Below are positions 8,028 to 15,552 of a stretch of 21,386 bases of DNA, piece after piece; position 1 is the stretch's first letter, and every line of letters starts with the position of its first letter. Below the pieces are notes generated by a model. It was not told where the DNA came from. It saw only the letters and a program-made list of their open reading frames with translations, and ran no database searches. The translations under genes were made by a program, and so were the position numbers. Source of the DNA: Bordetella parapertussis (lineage in GTDB: Bacteria > Pseudomonadota > Gammaproteobacteria > Burkholderiales > Burkholderiaceae_B); NCBI GenBank assembly GCA_943331855.1, contig CALQNE010000026.1:1-21386 (forward strand). Reading direction: 5' to 3'.

Positions 8028-8490
8028 TGTCATCCTCGTACAGCCTGAAATCCCTCCCAACACCGGTAATGTGATCCGGTTATGTGCAAATACCGGCGCG
8101 CGCCTGCATTTGGTCCGCCCGCTTGGCTTTGAGATTAACGATAAACGACTCAAGCGAGCGGGGCTTGATTATCACGAGTGGCAACCGGTACAAGTGCATG
8201 ATTCACTTGAGCTTGCGATTGCAGCAACGGGTGCGCCCCGCGAACGTGTGTTTGCGATCACAACGAAAGCTACGCAGTTAGTGGCACAGGTGGCCTTGCA
8301 GGCAAATGACGTCGTCGTGTTTGGTTGTGAAACGGCCGGACTTTCGCCGCAGCAGCGTGCATTGTTTAATCCGCAGCAGATGTTACGTCTGCCGATGTTG
8401 CCCGCGCAGCGCAGCCTGAATCTTTCAAATGCGGTCGCGATCGTGGTGTTCGAGGCGTGGCGGCAACAGGGCTACGTTGGAGGCATGTAG
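8020..8490 (+). CDS. trmL: tRNA (cytidine/uridine-34 2'-O)-methyltransferase TrmL
   Basis: This is a small SPOUT methyltransferase of 156 residues from ATG 8020 (159 from ATG 8011; neither has a clear ribosome site, and 8020 aligns best with known N-termini). The start EPEIPPNTGN-type motif appears as VQPEIPPNTGNVIRLCANTG. The substrate-side motif RAGLDYHEW and the knotted C-terminal SAM site (VVFGCETAGLS, then LNLSNAVAIVVFEAWRQ) are all present. TrmL methylates the wobble ribose of tRNA-Leu isoacceptors. The gene starts inside the last codons of comF and converges on the Bug receptor gene. In E. coli trmL likewise converges on the gpsA-side operon, but on cysE. Identification is firm. Confidence 0.93.
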   Translation: MIDVILVQPEIPPNTGNVIRLCANTGARLHLVRPLGFEINDKRLKRAGLDYHEWQPVQVHDSLELAIAATGAPRERVFAITTKATQLVAQVALQANDVVVFGCETAGLSPQQRALFNPQQMLRLPMLPAQRSLNLSNAVAIVVFEAWRQQGYVGGM

Positions 8491-8526
8491 CGCGCGACGC
8501 GCGTGAGCAAAGAGACTTGCAGAAGG

Positions 8527-8554
8527 CGTTTTAATCTAGTGATAGATTTAAGCG
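8527..8554. repeat. 12-bp imperfect hairpin at the trmL/Bug convergent end
   Basis: The arms are 8527-8538 (CGTTTTAATCTA) and 8543-8554 (TAGATTTAAGCG), with loop GTGA. Ten Watson-Crick pairs, one mismatch and one G-T pair form on the plus strand. The stop codon of the minus-strand Bug gene is inside the first arm. Only TTT follows on the plus strand, so this is a structured 3' end between convergent genes rather than a textbook terminator. It may stop or protect the trmL transcript. Confidence 0.45.
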
Positions 8555-9565
8555 TTTGATGACTTGATCCCAGCGGTTTTTTTCGGTTTGCATCAGTGCA
8601 CGTAACGTTTGTGCATCAGACCCGACCACCGAAAAATACTGAGCAGAGAATTTTTCTTTGATGCTTGGCATCGTTAAGATCTCGGTTAAGGTCTGTTGTA
8701 GCTTAAGCAAAAGGGCTGCGTCTGTGCCCGCGGGTGCAAGCAGCGCGTGCCAAGAGATGGCCTCGAAATTATCAAACCCTTGCGCGGCAAGGGGCGCCAC
8801 GCCCGGCAAGGCAGCAAAGGGCAGGAGGCTAGTTACGCCTAGCACGTTGAGTTTTTTTTCTTTAACTTGCGGCATGGCGATTGCAGGAACCATAAACGCG
8901 ACTTGAATGTCCCGTGCAAGCATGGCCGTAGTGATCTGCGGAAAGCTTGCGTAGGGGACGTGCAGCACATCGAGCCCTGCCTGTTGTTTAAAGAGCTCCA
9001 TCGCCAAGTGCGAGGCGCTGCCTGCACCGACCGAGCCGTAGTTCAAGGCCCCTGGCCGAGCCTTTGCTTGCTGCACAAAGGCCGCCGCGGTGGTTGCATC
9101 AATATTTGCGTTTACGACGAGTATGTTTGGGCTGGTGGCCACGAGTGTGATTGGCGCCAGATCTGCAATCGGATCGTAGCCAAGCGTATTTTTGTAAAGC
9201 GTGGGTGCGGTGGTTAAAGGGCCATTGATTGTATAGAGCAAGGTATAGCCATCATTGGGCGCGCGCGTGACTAAGCGGGTTCCTAAATTACCCCCTGCAC
9301 CTGGCTTGTTTTCGACGATGATATTTTGTTTGAGTGCCTGTCTCAGGGGCTCAGCTAAGATACGGGCGAGCAAATCTGGCGAAGAGCCCGCTGGAAACGG
9401 CACGATTAAATGAATGGGGTGATCGGTGGGCCATGCTGCTGAGGCGTTAGGTGGGGCTAAGGCGCCAATAATCAGAAAACAAAGCGCTACGGTGCTTGTT
9501 AAGCTCTTGCCAATCGCGAGGAGTGCGTTGCTTAACAAGATGGGTGTGTGGCGAACGAAGCGCAT
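8531..9565 (-). CDS. Bug-type (tripartite tricarboxylate transporter) periplasmic binding protein
   Basis: This 344-residue protein starts at ATG 9565; a TTG 12 bases upstream is less likely. A long basic-hydrophobic N-terminus ends in PPNASA before AWPTDHP, consistent with a signal peptide of about 42 residues. The mature part is a typical Bug/TctC protein: PIHLIVPFPAGSSPDLLARILAEPL, IIVENKPGAGGNLGT, NDGYTLLY, LNYGSVGAGSASHLAMELFK, and HVPYASFPQITTAMLARDIQVAF. Bug proteins bind small carboxylates or related solutes in the periplasm for TctAB-type carriers or for sensing. No tctA/tctB membrane genes are adjacent, the common 'orphan' state in Alcaligenaceae-like bacteria. It follows gpsA by 23 bases on the same strand, so it may be co-transcribed. 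The ligand cannot be predicted. Confidence 0.92.
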   Translation of the reverse strand: MRFVRHTPILLSNALLAIGKSLTSTVALCFLIIGALAPPNASAAWPTDHPIHLIVPFPAGSSPDLLARILAEPLRQALKQNIIVENKPGAGGNLGTRLVTRAPNDGYTLLYTINGPLTTAPTLYKNTLGYDPIADLAPITLVATSPNILVVNANIDATTAAAFVQQAKARPGALNYGSVGAGSASHLAMELFKQQAGLDVLHVPYASFPQITTAMLARDIQVAFMVPAIAMPQVKEKKLNVLGVTSLLPFAALPGVAPLAAQGFDNFEAISWHALLAPAGTDAALLLKLQQTLTEILTMPSIKEKFSAQYFSVVGSDAQTLRALMQTEKNRWDQVIKRLNLSLD

Positions 9566-9588
9566 AAAGATCGTCAAAAAAATTGAAT

Positions 9589-10623
9589 TTATTCAGTGGT
9601 TGCCACGCGCGACAAAAGTCGCGTAACGGCCTCTAGCGGCTTGACGCCTTCAAACAAAACTTGGCAGACCGCTTCAGTAATGGGCATCTCGATACCCATG
9701 GTTCGTGCGCGTTGTCGCACCGCTCTTGCGCAGCGTGCACCCTCGGCGGTGAGGCCTGAGGCGAGCAGCGTGTCGAGCGCTTGCCCTCTGCCAATAGCCA
9801 GCCCCACTTGACGATTGCGGGAGAGGTCTCCGGTGGCGGTGAGGACGAGATCCCCTAAACCCGTGAGACCGGCAAAGGTGGTCGCTTGTGCCCCGAGGGC
9901 TTCACCGAAGCGCGTCATTTCTGCGAGGCCGCGCGTGATCAATGCTGCACGGGCATTCGCACCCATGCCCAGGCCGTCCCCGACCCCGCACGCGATGGCC
10001 ATGATATTTTTTAGCGCACCGCCGACCTCAACACCCAGAACATCATTGCTGGCATAGACGCGAATATTTCCGCCGTGTAGTGCGTCAATCGCAGCCTGAC
10101 GTAAGGCGGGGGCCTGGCTGGCGATGGTGAGCGCCACGGGCAGTCCGCGCGCGACTTCGAGTGCAAAAGACGGTCCAGACAGCACCGCAGTTGGAAGGTG
10201 ATCCAAGGCTTTGAGCCCGGCGAGTGCGATTTCGCTGGGTAGCTGTGCACTGTCGGCTTCAAGTCCTTTGCAGGTGTAGATGATTCCGGCAAGATGTGGT
10301 TTTGTTTGGGCAAGTTGTTCGGCCAGTTGCTCGCACAAAGTCCGCAGGCCGGCAAGGGGCACACCCAGAATCAGCAAACCTGGCGCGCCACCTTGTTGCG
10401 CATGTTCAAGCGCCTGCAGCAAACTTGCGGTGCAGGTGAGCGCGTCTGGCAGTTGAATGCCTGGAAGATAGCGCGGGCTCGTGTGTTGCGTGTTGATCGT
10501 ATGACTGAGTTTCGCATCGCGCGCCCAAAGCAAAGTGGGCGCGTGCGCATGTGCCGCGCATGCGAGGGCCGTCCCCCAGGCGCCGGCGCCTAAAACCGAT
10601 ACATGCTGTTTCAAGGGCGACAT
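9589..10623 (-). CDS. gpsA: NAD(P)-dependent glycerol-3-phosphate dehydrogenase GpsA
   Basis: This 344-residue cytosolic enzyme reduces dihydroxyacetone phosphate to sn-glycerol-3-phosphate for phospholipid synthesis. The nucleotide-binding motif is VSVLGAGAWGTALACAAH, with Ala in place of the more common Ser before Trp. LSGPSFALEVARGLP and the catalytic-lysine segment GGALKNIMAIACGVGDGLGMG are followed by GLGDLVLTATGDLSRNRQVG, all diagnostic. I chose ATG 10623 because it places the dinucleotide motif at the usual distance. ATG 10644 and TTG 10656 are also in frame, and none has a strong ribosome site. It lies 34 bases after secB (14 if ATG 10644 is used), in the conserved order grxC-secB-gpsA. 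Length and motifs are normal. Confidence 0.95.
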   Translation of the reverse strand: MSPLKQHVSVLGAGAWGTALACAAHAHAPTLLWARDAKLSHTINTQHTSPRYLPGIQLPDALTCTASLLQALEHAQQGGAPGLLILGVPLAGLRTLCEQLAEQLAQTKPHLAGIIYTCKGLEADSAQLPSEIALAGLKALDHLPTAVLSGPSFALEVARGLPVALTIASQAPALRQAAIDALHGGNIRVYASNDVLGVEVGGALKNIMAIACGVGDGLGMGANARAALITRGLAEMTRFGEALGAQATTFAGLTGLGDLVLTATGDLSRNRQVGLAIGRGQALDTLLASGLTAEGARCARAVRQRARTMGIEMPITEAVCQVLFEGVKPLEAVTRLLSRVATTE

Positions 10624-10657
10624 CGTAGGCGCGGATGACAGCATGTGGAGGCTCAAA

Positions 10658-11191
10658 TTATTGACGCGTCACGCCGGGCGGTAGGATGAGGCCCGAGTCG
10701 CGGCCACCCGCAGCCGGAGCGGCAGCTTCTTGAGCGGCCTGCGCCATACGTTGTTCAAACAGTGCCTGAAAATTGACTTCGGCCAGATGCAGGGGCGGCA
10801 GCGAAGTGCGCGTAATCGCATCTGCAATATTTGCACGCAGATAGGGATACAACATTGTTGGACACACGATACCCATTAAGGGATCAAGTTGCTCTGCAGG
10901 CACGTTAGAAATTTCAAAAATACCACCCTGCGTGGCTTCAACCAGGTACAACACTTTTTCGCCAATCCGAGTCGTCACTGTTACCGTGATGGTGGATTCA
11001 TAGACCGTATCTGCGAGAGCTTGCCCACCGACATTGATGGCGACCTCAACCTTCGGACCTTCTTGTTCAAGAAAAATATTCGGTGCGTTGGGCATCTCAA
11101 GCGACAGGTCTTTGAGGTAGACCCGTTGCATGTTAAAGACAGGTGCATTCGAATTTTGCGCTTGATCAGCTTGGGCGTTTTGGTCAGACAT
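10658..11191 (-). CDS. secB: Protein-export chaperone SecB
   Basis: This 177-residue protein is the cytosolic tetrameric chaperone that keeps precursors unfolded and hands them to SecA. The family core runs from [19 protein letters not shown] through VAINVGG, the strand region [27 protein letters not shown], and the C-terminal [29 protein letters not shown] with [14 protein letters not shown] Gln/Asn/Ala-rich N-terminus and an Ala/Gly-rich tail ending LPPGVTRQ are slightly longer than in E. coli (155 residues). It is third in the rhodanese-grxC-secB-gpsA series. Presence of SecB supports a proteobacterial source. Identification is firm. Confidence 0.97.
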   Translation of the reverse strand: MSDQNAQADQAQNSNAPVFNMQRVYLKDLSLEMPNAPNIFLEQEGPKVEVAINVGGQALADTVYESTITVTVTTRIGEKVLYLVEATQGGIFEISNVPAEQLDPLMGIVCPTMLYPYLRANIADAITRTSLPPLHLAEVNFQALFEQRMAQAAQEAAAPAAGGRDSGLILPPGVTRQ

Positions 11192-11239
11192 AAATGTTTC
11201 TCGGTAAGTAGGTGATGGGTGGCACGAAAGGCAGTTAGA

Positions 11240-11497
11240 TCAACTGTTGAGTAGAGGTAAGAGCTTGCCTTCGCGGTCAAGCGCAGACAAGTCATCAAAG
11301 CCGCCAACGTGGGTGTCACCGATATAAATTTGTGGGACGGTGCGTCGACCGGTACGCTCCATCATCAGGGCGCGTTGCTCGGTATCGACATCGATCCGAA
11401 TTTTTTCGATTTCAGTGACGCCGCGTTGCGTCAAGAGCATTTCGGCACGCGAGCAATACGGGCAGTAGCCGGTGGTGTACATCACAACTTTAGGCAT
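11240..11497 (-). CDS. grxC: Glutaredoxin 3 (GrxC)
   Basis: This is an 85-residue class I glutaredoxin. The dithiol site CPYC is at Cys12-Cys15 (MYTTGYCPYCSRAEM), and the glutathione-binding elements RRTVPQIYIGDTHVGGFDDL carry the cis-Pro and GG motifs. It would reduce disulfides and glutathionylated proteins in the cytosol using glutathione. The start is 2 bases after the stop of the rhodanese gene, and secB follows 48 bases later. This order is identical to yibN-grxC-secB in enterobacteria. Length is normal and the assignment is firm. Confidence 0.96.
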   Translation of the reverse strand: MPKVVMYTTGYCPYCSRAEMLLTQRGVTEIEKIRIDVDTEQRALMMERTGRRTVPQIYIGDTHVGGFDDLSALDREGKLLPLLNS

Positions 11498-11499
11498 GG

Positions 11500-11922
11500 T
11501 TAGGCTCCGGTTTTATTGGCGGTAACGGGTAGTCCGGCGGTCATCCAGGCTTTCAGACCCCCGTCGAGGGTGACCACTTCGGTAAAGCCTTGCGCGCGCA
11601 AACGCGTTGCCGCACCGACGGCGGTACGCCCCAAATCGCAGATGACGATAATGGGTTTATTTTTTGGCAAACTTGCGGCTTTTTTGTCTATGTCGCTGAT
11701 TGGCAAGCTGCGGGCTTGAGGCACATGGCCCGCGTTATAGGCGTCGGTCGGGCGCACATCGACTAGTACTGCGTGCTGGTGGTTCATCATCTGCACGGCC
11801 TGCGTGCTGGATATGGCTGCGCCTGCACGACTACGCAGAATCATGGGCCACGAGAGTGCGAGGCCCGAGCCCAGGGCCACGGCGAGCAAAAGAAGGTTGT
11901 TTTGACTGAAGAAAAAATCCAC
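11500..11922 (-). CDS. Membrane-anchored rhodanese-like protein (YibN type)
   Basis: This 140-residue protein starts with GTG 11922. One transmembrane helix (~8-28, NLLLLAVALGSGLALSWPMIL) is followed by a single rhodanese domain. That domain contains AVLVDVRPTDAYNAGHVPQARSLP and the active-site loop starting at Cys95 (VICDLGRTA), with LDGGLKAWMTAGLPV at the C-terminus. Sulfur transfer to a thiophilic acceptor is the family activity; the loop CDLGRTA differs from the CRxGxR of standard rhodaneses, so the real substrate is open. The topology suggests a short periplasmic N-terminus and a cytosolic domain. It is the first gene of the grxC-secB-gpsA series and corresponds in position and shape to E. 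coli YibN. It is divergent from gpmA. Confidence 0.9.
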   Translation of the reverse strand: MDFFFSQNNLLLLAVALGSGLALSWPMILRSRAGAAISSTQAVQMMNHQHAVLVDVRPTDAYNAGHVPQARSLPISDIDKKAASLPKNKPIIVICDLGRTAVGAATRLRAQGFTEVVTLDGGLKAWMTAGLPVTANKTGA

Positions 11923-12032
11923 GGTGTGTCCAAATGAGTACAGTTAACCCCTAATTTAATGGGGCGGGTGAGCGAGACGCGTCAGACAATTATAAAATGG
12001 TGTCCTCCTTCACACTTTAACCTGTGTCAGCC
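11923..12032. promoter_or_regulatory. Divergent promoter region of rhodanese operon and gpmA
   Basis: This 110-base gap must hold promoters in both directions. ATTATAAAAT at 11989-11998 reads as a perfect TATAAT on the minus strand (11989-11994) and as TATAAA on the plus strand (11991-11996). I find no convincing -35 at 16-18 bases in either direction. CCCC (11948-11951) and GGGG (11961-11964) could make a short AT-looped stem in the rhodanese leader. gpmA has no clear Shine-Dalgarno sequence before ATG 12033. Confidence 0.4.
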
Positions 12033-12785
12033 ATGTATAAATTAGTCTTAATGCGTCACGGCGAAAGCCAATGGAACCTTGAAAACCGGTTTACCGGCTG
12101 GACCGACGTTGATTTAACCGCAGCCGGGCGCGAGCAGGCACGAAAGGCGGGTGAATTACTGAAAGAAAAGGGTTACGGCTTTGATCTAGCCTATACCTCG
12201 GTGCTTACTCGTGCGATTCGTACGCTTTGGCTGGCCCTCGATGCGATGGGTACGATGTATGTGCCGGTGCACAATAGCTGGCGGCTAAATGAAAGACATT
12301 ACGGCGACCTTCAAGGTCTGAATAAGGCCGAGATGGCCGCACAATATGGTGATGAGCAGGTGCTGATTTGGCGCCGGGCCTATGCGATTGCCCCTAATCC
12401 GATCGCTTTGGATGACCAGCGCCACCCACGGTTCGATCCGCGCTATGGCAAACTGACCCCAGAACAACTGCCTGCGACTGAGTGCTTGAAAGACACGGTG
12501 GCGCGCGTTTTGCCTTTCTGGACTGAAAGTATTGCCCCGTCCATTCGCGCTGGGCGACGGGTGCTGGTGGCTGCCCATGGCAATAGCTTGCGTGCGCTGA
12601 TCAAGCATCTTGATGGTGTGTCTGATGATGAGATTGTGCACTTGAATATCCCCACGGGGCAGCCGCTGGTATACGAACTCGATAAAGACTTAAAACCCCT
12701 TGGCCATTACTACCTTGGGGATCCGGCCGAAATCGAGGCTGCGATGGCGGCGGTCGCGGCGCAAGGCAAGGCCAAAAAGGATTAA
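12033..12785 (+). CDS. gpmA: 2,3-bisphosphoglycerate-dependent phosphoglycerate mutase
   Basis: This 250-residue glycolytic and gluconeogenic enzyme interconverts 3- and 2-phosphoglycerate through a phosphohistidine. The catalytic His is in [20 protein letters not shown], followed by [34 protein letters not shown] and the second active-site His in [21 protein letters not shown]. All match dPGM closely. ATG 12033 gives exactly the E. coli GpmA length; a GTG at 12024 would add 3 residues. envC follows after 4 bases. In enterobacteria the mutase next to envC is the unrelated, manganese-dependent GpmI/GpmM, so this is a different protein family in the same slot. Identification is firm. Confidence 0.97.
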   Translation: MYKLVLMRHGESQWNLENRFTGWTDVDLTAAGREQARKAGELLKEKGYGFDLAYTSVLTRAIRTLWLALDAMGTMYVPVHNSWRLNERHYGDLQGLNKAEMAAQYGDEQVLIWRRAYAIAPNPIALDDQRHPRFDPRYGKLTPEQLPATECLKDTVARVLPFWTESIAPSIRAGRRVLVAAHGNSLRALIKHLDGVSDDEIVHLNIPTGQPLVYELDKDLKPLGHYYLGDPAEIEAAMAAVAAQGKAKKD

Positions 12786-12789
12786 TTTC

Positions 12790-14088
12790 ATGCGCCTGCG
12801 CGCTTTGTGGCTGTGTACGGCTCTTAGCGGCGTGCTGGTAGGCGGCTCGGCGCCTGCAGCCACTGAAGAGATTGTCGCCAGGCAAATGCAGGTCGAGCGC
12901 GAACGCACCGAGTTACGGGCTCGGATCCAGCTCTTGCAAAAAGAGCTTGACGAACGCGAGGCGAAGCGTCAAGAAGCCGCCGACGCGCTGCAGGTCTCTG
13001 AAACCGCAATTTCGGTCAGTACGCGACGCCTCGCAGAGCTTGGCACCCAGTTACGACAGGCGCAATCTGATCTTGAAGATCTTCAAAGTCAGTTGAAACG
13101 TCAGCAGACTCTGCTAACAACTCGACGCGACGAACTCTCTGATCAGTTGCGAAAGCAGTACTCCAGTGGGCTGTCACCCTGGGCCGCACTTCTGTCGGGC
13201 GATGACCCGCAGCAGTTGGGTCGCAATTTGACTTACCTTGACTATATTTCGCGCGCCCGCTCGGTCAAGGTGGCTGAACTTAAAAAAGAAATTGAACGGC
13301 TGGCAGAACTCGAGGCGAAGACCGAACTACGTAGGCAAGATGTCGCGCGCTTGGTCCAAGAAACCACCGAACAAAAAGAGCTTTTAGAGGCGCAAAAGAG
13401 AGAACGCGCCACGGTTCTGGCGCGCATTGAAGGGCAGCTGCAGGCTCAGCGCGTTGAGGCCGCCACCCTGGGCCGTGATGACAAACGCTTGTCAGGCTTG
13501 ATTGATGATCTGAATGGTCAGCTGCAGGCCGCAAAAGAGGCCGCAGAAAACGCTCGAAAAGCCGAACTCGCGCGCCAGGCTGAGCAGTCCCGTCAAGAGC
13601 AAGCGCGACGTCAGGCACAAGAGGCTCAAGAGCGCCAACAAGCGCAAGCCGCAGCGCAAGCACGTACTTCAGAAAACACCGCGACGGCAGGCCCGGTCGG
13701 CGAGGGTCTAAAGCCCGGTTTGCGGTGGCCTGTTAAGGGGGCGGTGATGGCCCGATTTGGCACCGATCGCCCTGAGGGTGGGGTGTGGCGAGGCATTTTG
13801 CTACGCGCCAATGAGGGTGCAGCAGTCCAGGCGGTTGGCTCCGGAACGGTGGTGTACGCAAATTGGTTAAGGGGTTTCGGCAACCTGGTCATTATTGACC
13901 ACGGGCAGCAATTTTTCAGCGTCTATGCTTATAACCAAAGTTTGCTTAAGCAGATCGGCGACGAGGTAAAAACCGGCGATACCGTGGCCTTGGTTGGAAG
14001 TACCGGTGGACAGCTGGATTCGGCCCTATACTTCGAGATACGGCATCGCGGGACTGCGGTCGATCCAGTCCAATTTTTGGCGCGGTAG
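12790..14088 (+). CDS. envC: EnvC-like murein hydrolase activator (degenerate LytM domain)
   Basis: This is a 432-residue periplasmic protein. A signal peptide (residues 1-24, ending APA before ATEE) precedes a long coiled coil (~25-285) rich in Gln, Glu, Arg and Ala, ending in a QA/RQ-rich linker. The C-terminal LytM/M23-like domain (~315-430) reads LRWPVKGAVMARFGTDRPEG onward. The metal-binding residues are lost: the first His site is VWRGILL, the usual YGHL reads YAYN, and the final His-x-His region is LYFEIRHRG. EnvC lacks hydrolase activity in the same way and instead activates the AmiA/AmiB amidases at the septum under FtsEX control. The start (ATG 12790) is 4 bases after gpmA, so translation is probably coupled; ctpA lies 57 bases downstream. 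Confidence 0.92.
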   Translation: MRLRALWLCTALSGVLVGGSAPAATEEIVARQMQVERERTELRARIQLLQKELDEREAKRQEAADALQVSETAISVSTRRLAELGTQLRQAQSDLEDLQSQLKRQQTLLTTRRDELSDQLRKQYSSGLSPWAALLSGDDPQQLGRNLTYLDYISRARSVKVAELKKEIERLAELEAKTELRRQDVARLVQETTEQKELLEAQKRERATVLARIEGQLQAQRVEAATLGRDDKRLSGLIDDLNGQLQAAKEAAENARKAELARQAEQSRQEQARRQAQEAQERQQAQAAAQARTSENTATAGPVGEGLKPGLRWPVKGAVMARFGTDRPEGGVWRGILLRANEGAAVQAVGSGTVVYANWLRGFGNLVIIDHGQQFFSVYAYNQSLLKQIGDEVKTGDTVALVGSTGGQLDSALYFEIRHRGTAVDPVQFLAR

Positions 14089-14145
14089 TACACGCGATGC
14101 AATCGCAAGCTTGTCGCTTCAATCGCTTTTAACTCAGGAACGTGC

Positions 14146-15552
14146 ATGGGCACTCGCAAAATTCGTGGTTTTGGTTTGGTCTCTGCCGGTATTGTGGCCG
14201 GCATCTTGCTCAGCATGGGAATCACTGCCTTGGCGCAGCGCGGTTCGCCTTTGCCGCTCGATGAGCTTAGGCAGTTCTCGAATGTGTTGTCTGCCATTAA
14301 AAATAATTACGTTGAGCCCGTTACCGATAAAAAATTGATTGATGGCGCAATTTCCGGCATGCTGTCCGACCTTGATCCGCACTCGGCGTACCTGGATGCC
14401 GATGCGTTTAAAGAAATGCAGACGGCTACCCAGGGCGAGTTTGGCGGCCTGGGTATTGAGGTAGGCACCGAAGAGGGCATGATCAAAGTGATCTCGCCGA
14501 TCGAAGATACGCCCGCTGCGCGCGCTGGCATTCGCACAGGCGATTTGATTTCAAAGATCAATGACACTTCAACCAAGGGGTTGACGCTGACTGAAGCGGT
14601 CAAGATGATGCGCGGCCCGGTCAAGACACCCATCTCTTTGACGATTATTCGTCAAGGCCAGGCGCAACCGCTGGTCATTAATATTATTCGCGACACGATT
14701 CGTGTTCGCAGTGTGCGCAGCAAGCTTCTAGACAACAACATCGGTTACGTACGTATTGCGCAGTTTCAAGAAAAAACGGGTTCAGATCTTGTGCGTCATT
14801 TGAAAGATCTCAGCGCAAAAGAGGCACCCCGGGCCTTGATCCTTGATCTACGCAACGACCCAGGCGGTTTGCTCAATAGCGCGATCGGTGTGTCGGCAGC
14901 TTTTCTCCCACAAAATGTACTGGTGGTCTCAACAGACGGCCGTGCGCCAGACGCCAAGCATAAATATCTCGCGACTGCCTCAGACTATGCGCGCGGCGAA
15001 TCCGATTACTTGTCGGGTCTGCCGGCGTGGGTAAAAACGGTGCCGATGGTGGTCTTGGTGAACGTGGGCTCTGCTTCTGCCTCAGAAATCGTGGCCGGCG
15101 CGTTGCAAGATCACAATCGCGCAACCATCATGGGTAACCGCACGTTTGGCAAAGGGTCGGTACAGGTTATTTTGCCAATCTCTGAAAATACGGCAATCAA
15201 GCTGACGACCTCGCGCTACTACACCCCGAAGGGTCGTTCAATACAAGCGACGGGGATCATGCCCGATGAGGTCGTGGCTGACACCGCAGAAGGTGATTTG
15301 TTTAGAGTGCCGCGCGAAGCTGATCTGCAACGCCACCTCAGCAATCGTCAAACAGAGGCCGAGGTTAAAGGAACAGTGAATGAGCCGCCGTTGGCTGACA
15401 CGACCAAAATGTTTACCTTCGGTGCTGCCGACGATTTTCAGTTGCAACAAGCTATTAATTTCTTGGACGGGAAGCCTGTTCAAAAAGCGGTTGCGCGTCC
15501 AAAAACAGCTAGCACGACTGAAACGAGCGGGAGCGGTACGACGAGCAAATGA
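14146..15552 (+). CDS. ctpA: S41 family C-terminal processing protease (CtpA)
   Basis: This 468-residue exported serine protease degrades or trims envelope proteins. An N-terminal hydrophobic segment (~8-30, ending ITALA) is a signal peptide or anchor. A PDZ domain (~95-172, with GGLGIEVGTEEGMIKVISPI and SPIEDTPAARAGIRTGD) is followed by the tail-specific protease core. The predicted Ser/Lys dyad is Ser311 (GSASASE) and Lys336 (FGKGSVQ), with Gln340; their spacing matches E. coli Prc. Ribosome site AGGAA (14136-14140) stands 5 bases before ATG 14146. It sits directly after envC, and the next gene starts on its stop codon (ATGA). Pairing with an amidase activator suggests a joint role in peptidoglycan remodelling; CtpA proteases elsewhere degrade murein hydrolases (inference for this case). 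Confidence 0.95.
   Translation: MGTRKIRGFGLVSAGIVAGILLSMGITALAQRGSPLPLDELRQFSNVLSAIKNNYVEPVTDKKLIDGAISGMLSDLDPHSAYLDADAFKEMQTATQGEFGGLGIEVGTEEGMIKVISPIEDTPAARAGIRTGDLISKINDTSTKGLTLTEAVKMMRGPVKTPISLTIIRQGQAQPLVINIIRDTIRVRSVRSKLLDNNIGYVRIAQFQEKTGSDLVRHLKDLSAKEAPRALILDLRNDPGGLLNSAIGVSAAFLPQNVLVVSTDGRAPDAKHKYLATASDYARGESDYLSGLPAWVKTVPMVVLVNVGSASASEIVAGALQDHNRATIMGNRTFGKGSVQVILPISENTAIKLTTSRYYTPKGRSIQATGIMPDEVVADTAEGDLFRVPREADLQRHLSNRQTEAEVKGTVNEPPLADTTKMFTFGAADDFQLQQAINFLDGKPVQKAVARPKTASTTETSGSGTTSK

Noticed and set aside
8491..8503. CGCGC-GAC-GCGCG hairpin just after trmL as a terminator
   Set aside because: The loop is only 3 bases and no T-run follows. The larger hairpin at 8527-8554 is the better 3' structure.
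10662..10671. Perfect palindrome TGACGCGTCA at the end of secB
   Set aside because: It is a single 10-bp copy inside coding sequence with no repeat elsewhere noticed; chance occurrence is likely.
11935..11943. Resemblance to an SlmA-binding site (GTGAGTACTCAC-like) upstream of the rhodanese gene
   Set aside because: Only the left half matches; the second half-site is absent.
12601..12885. Long antisense open frames opposite gpmA, envC, gpsA and others
   Set aside because: They are shadows of high-GC third-position bias, have Arg/Pro/Ala-rich composition with no family motifs, and lie opposite clearly real genes.
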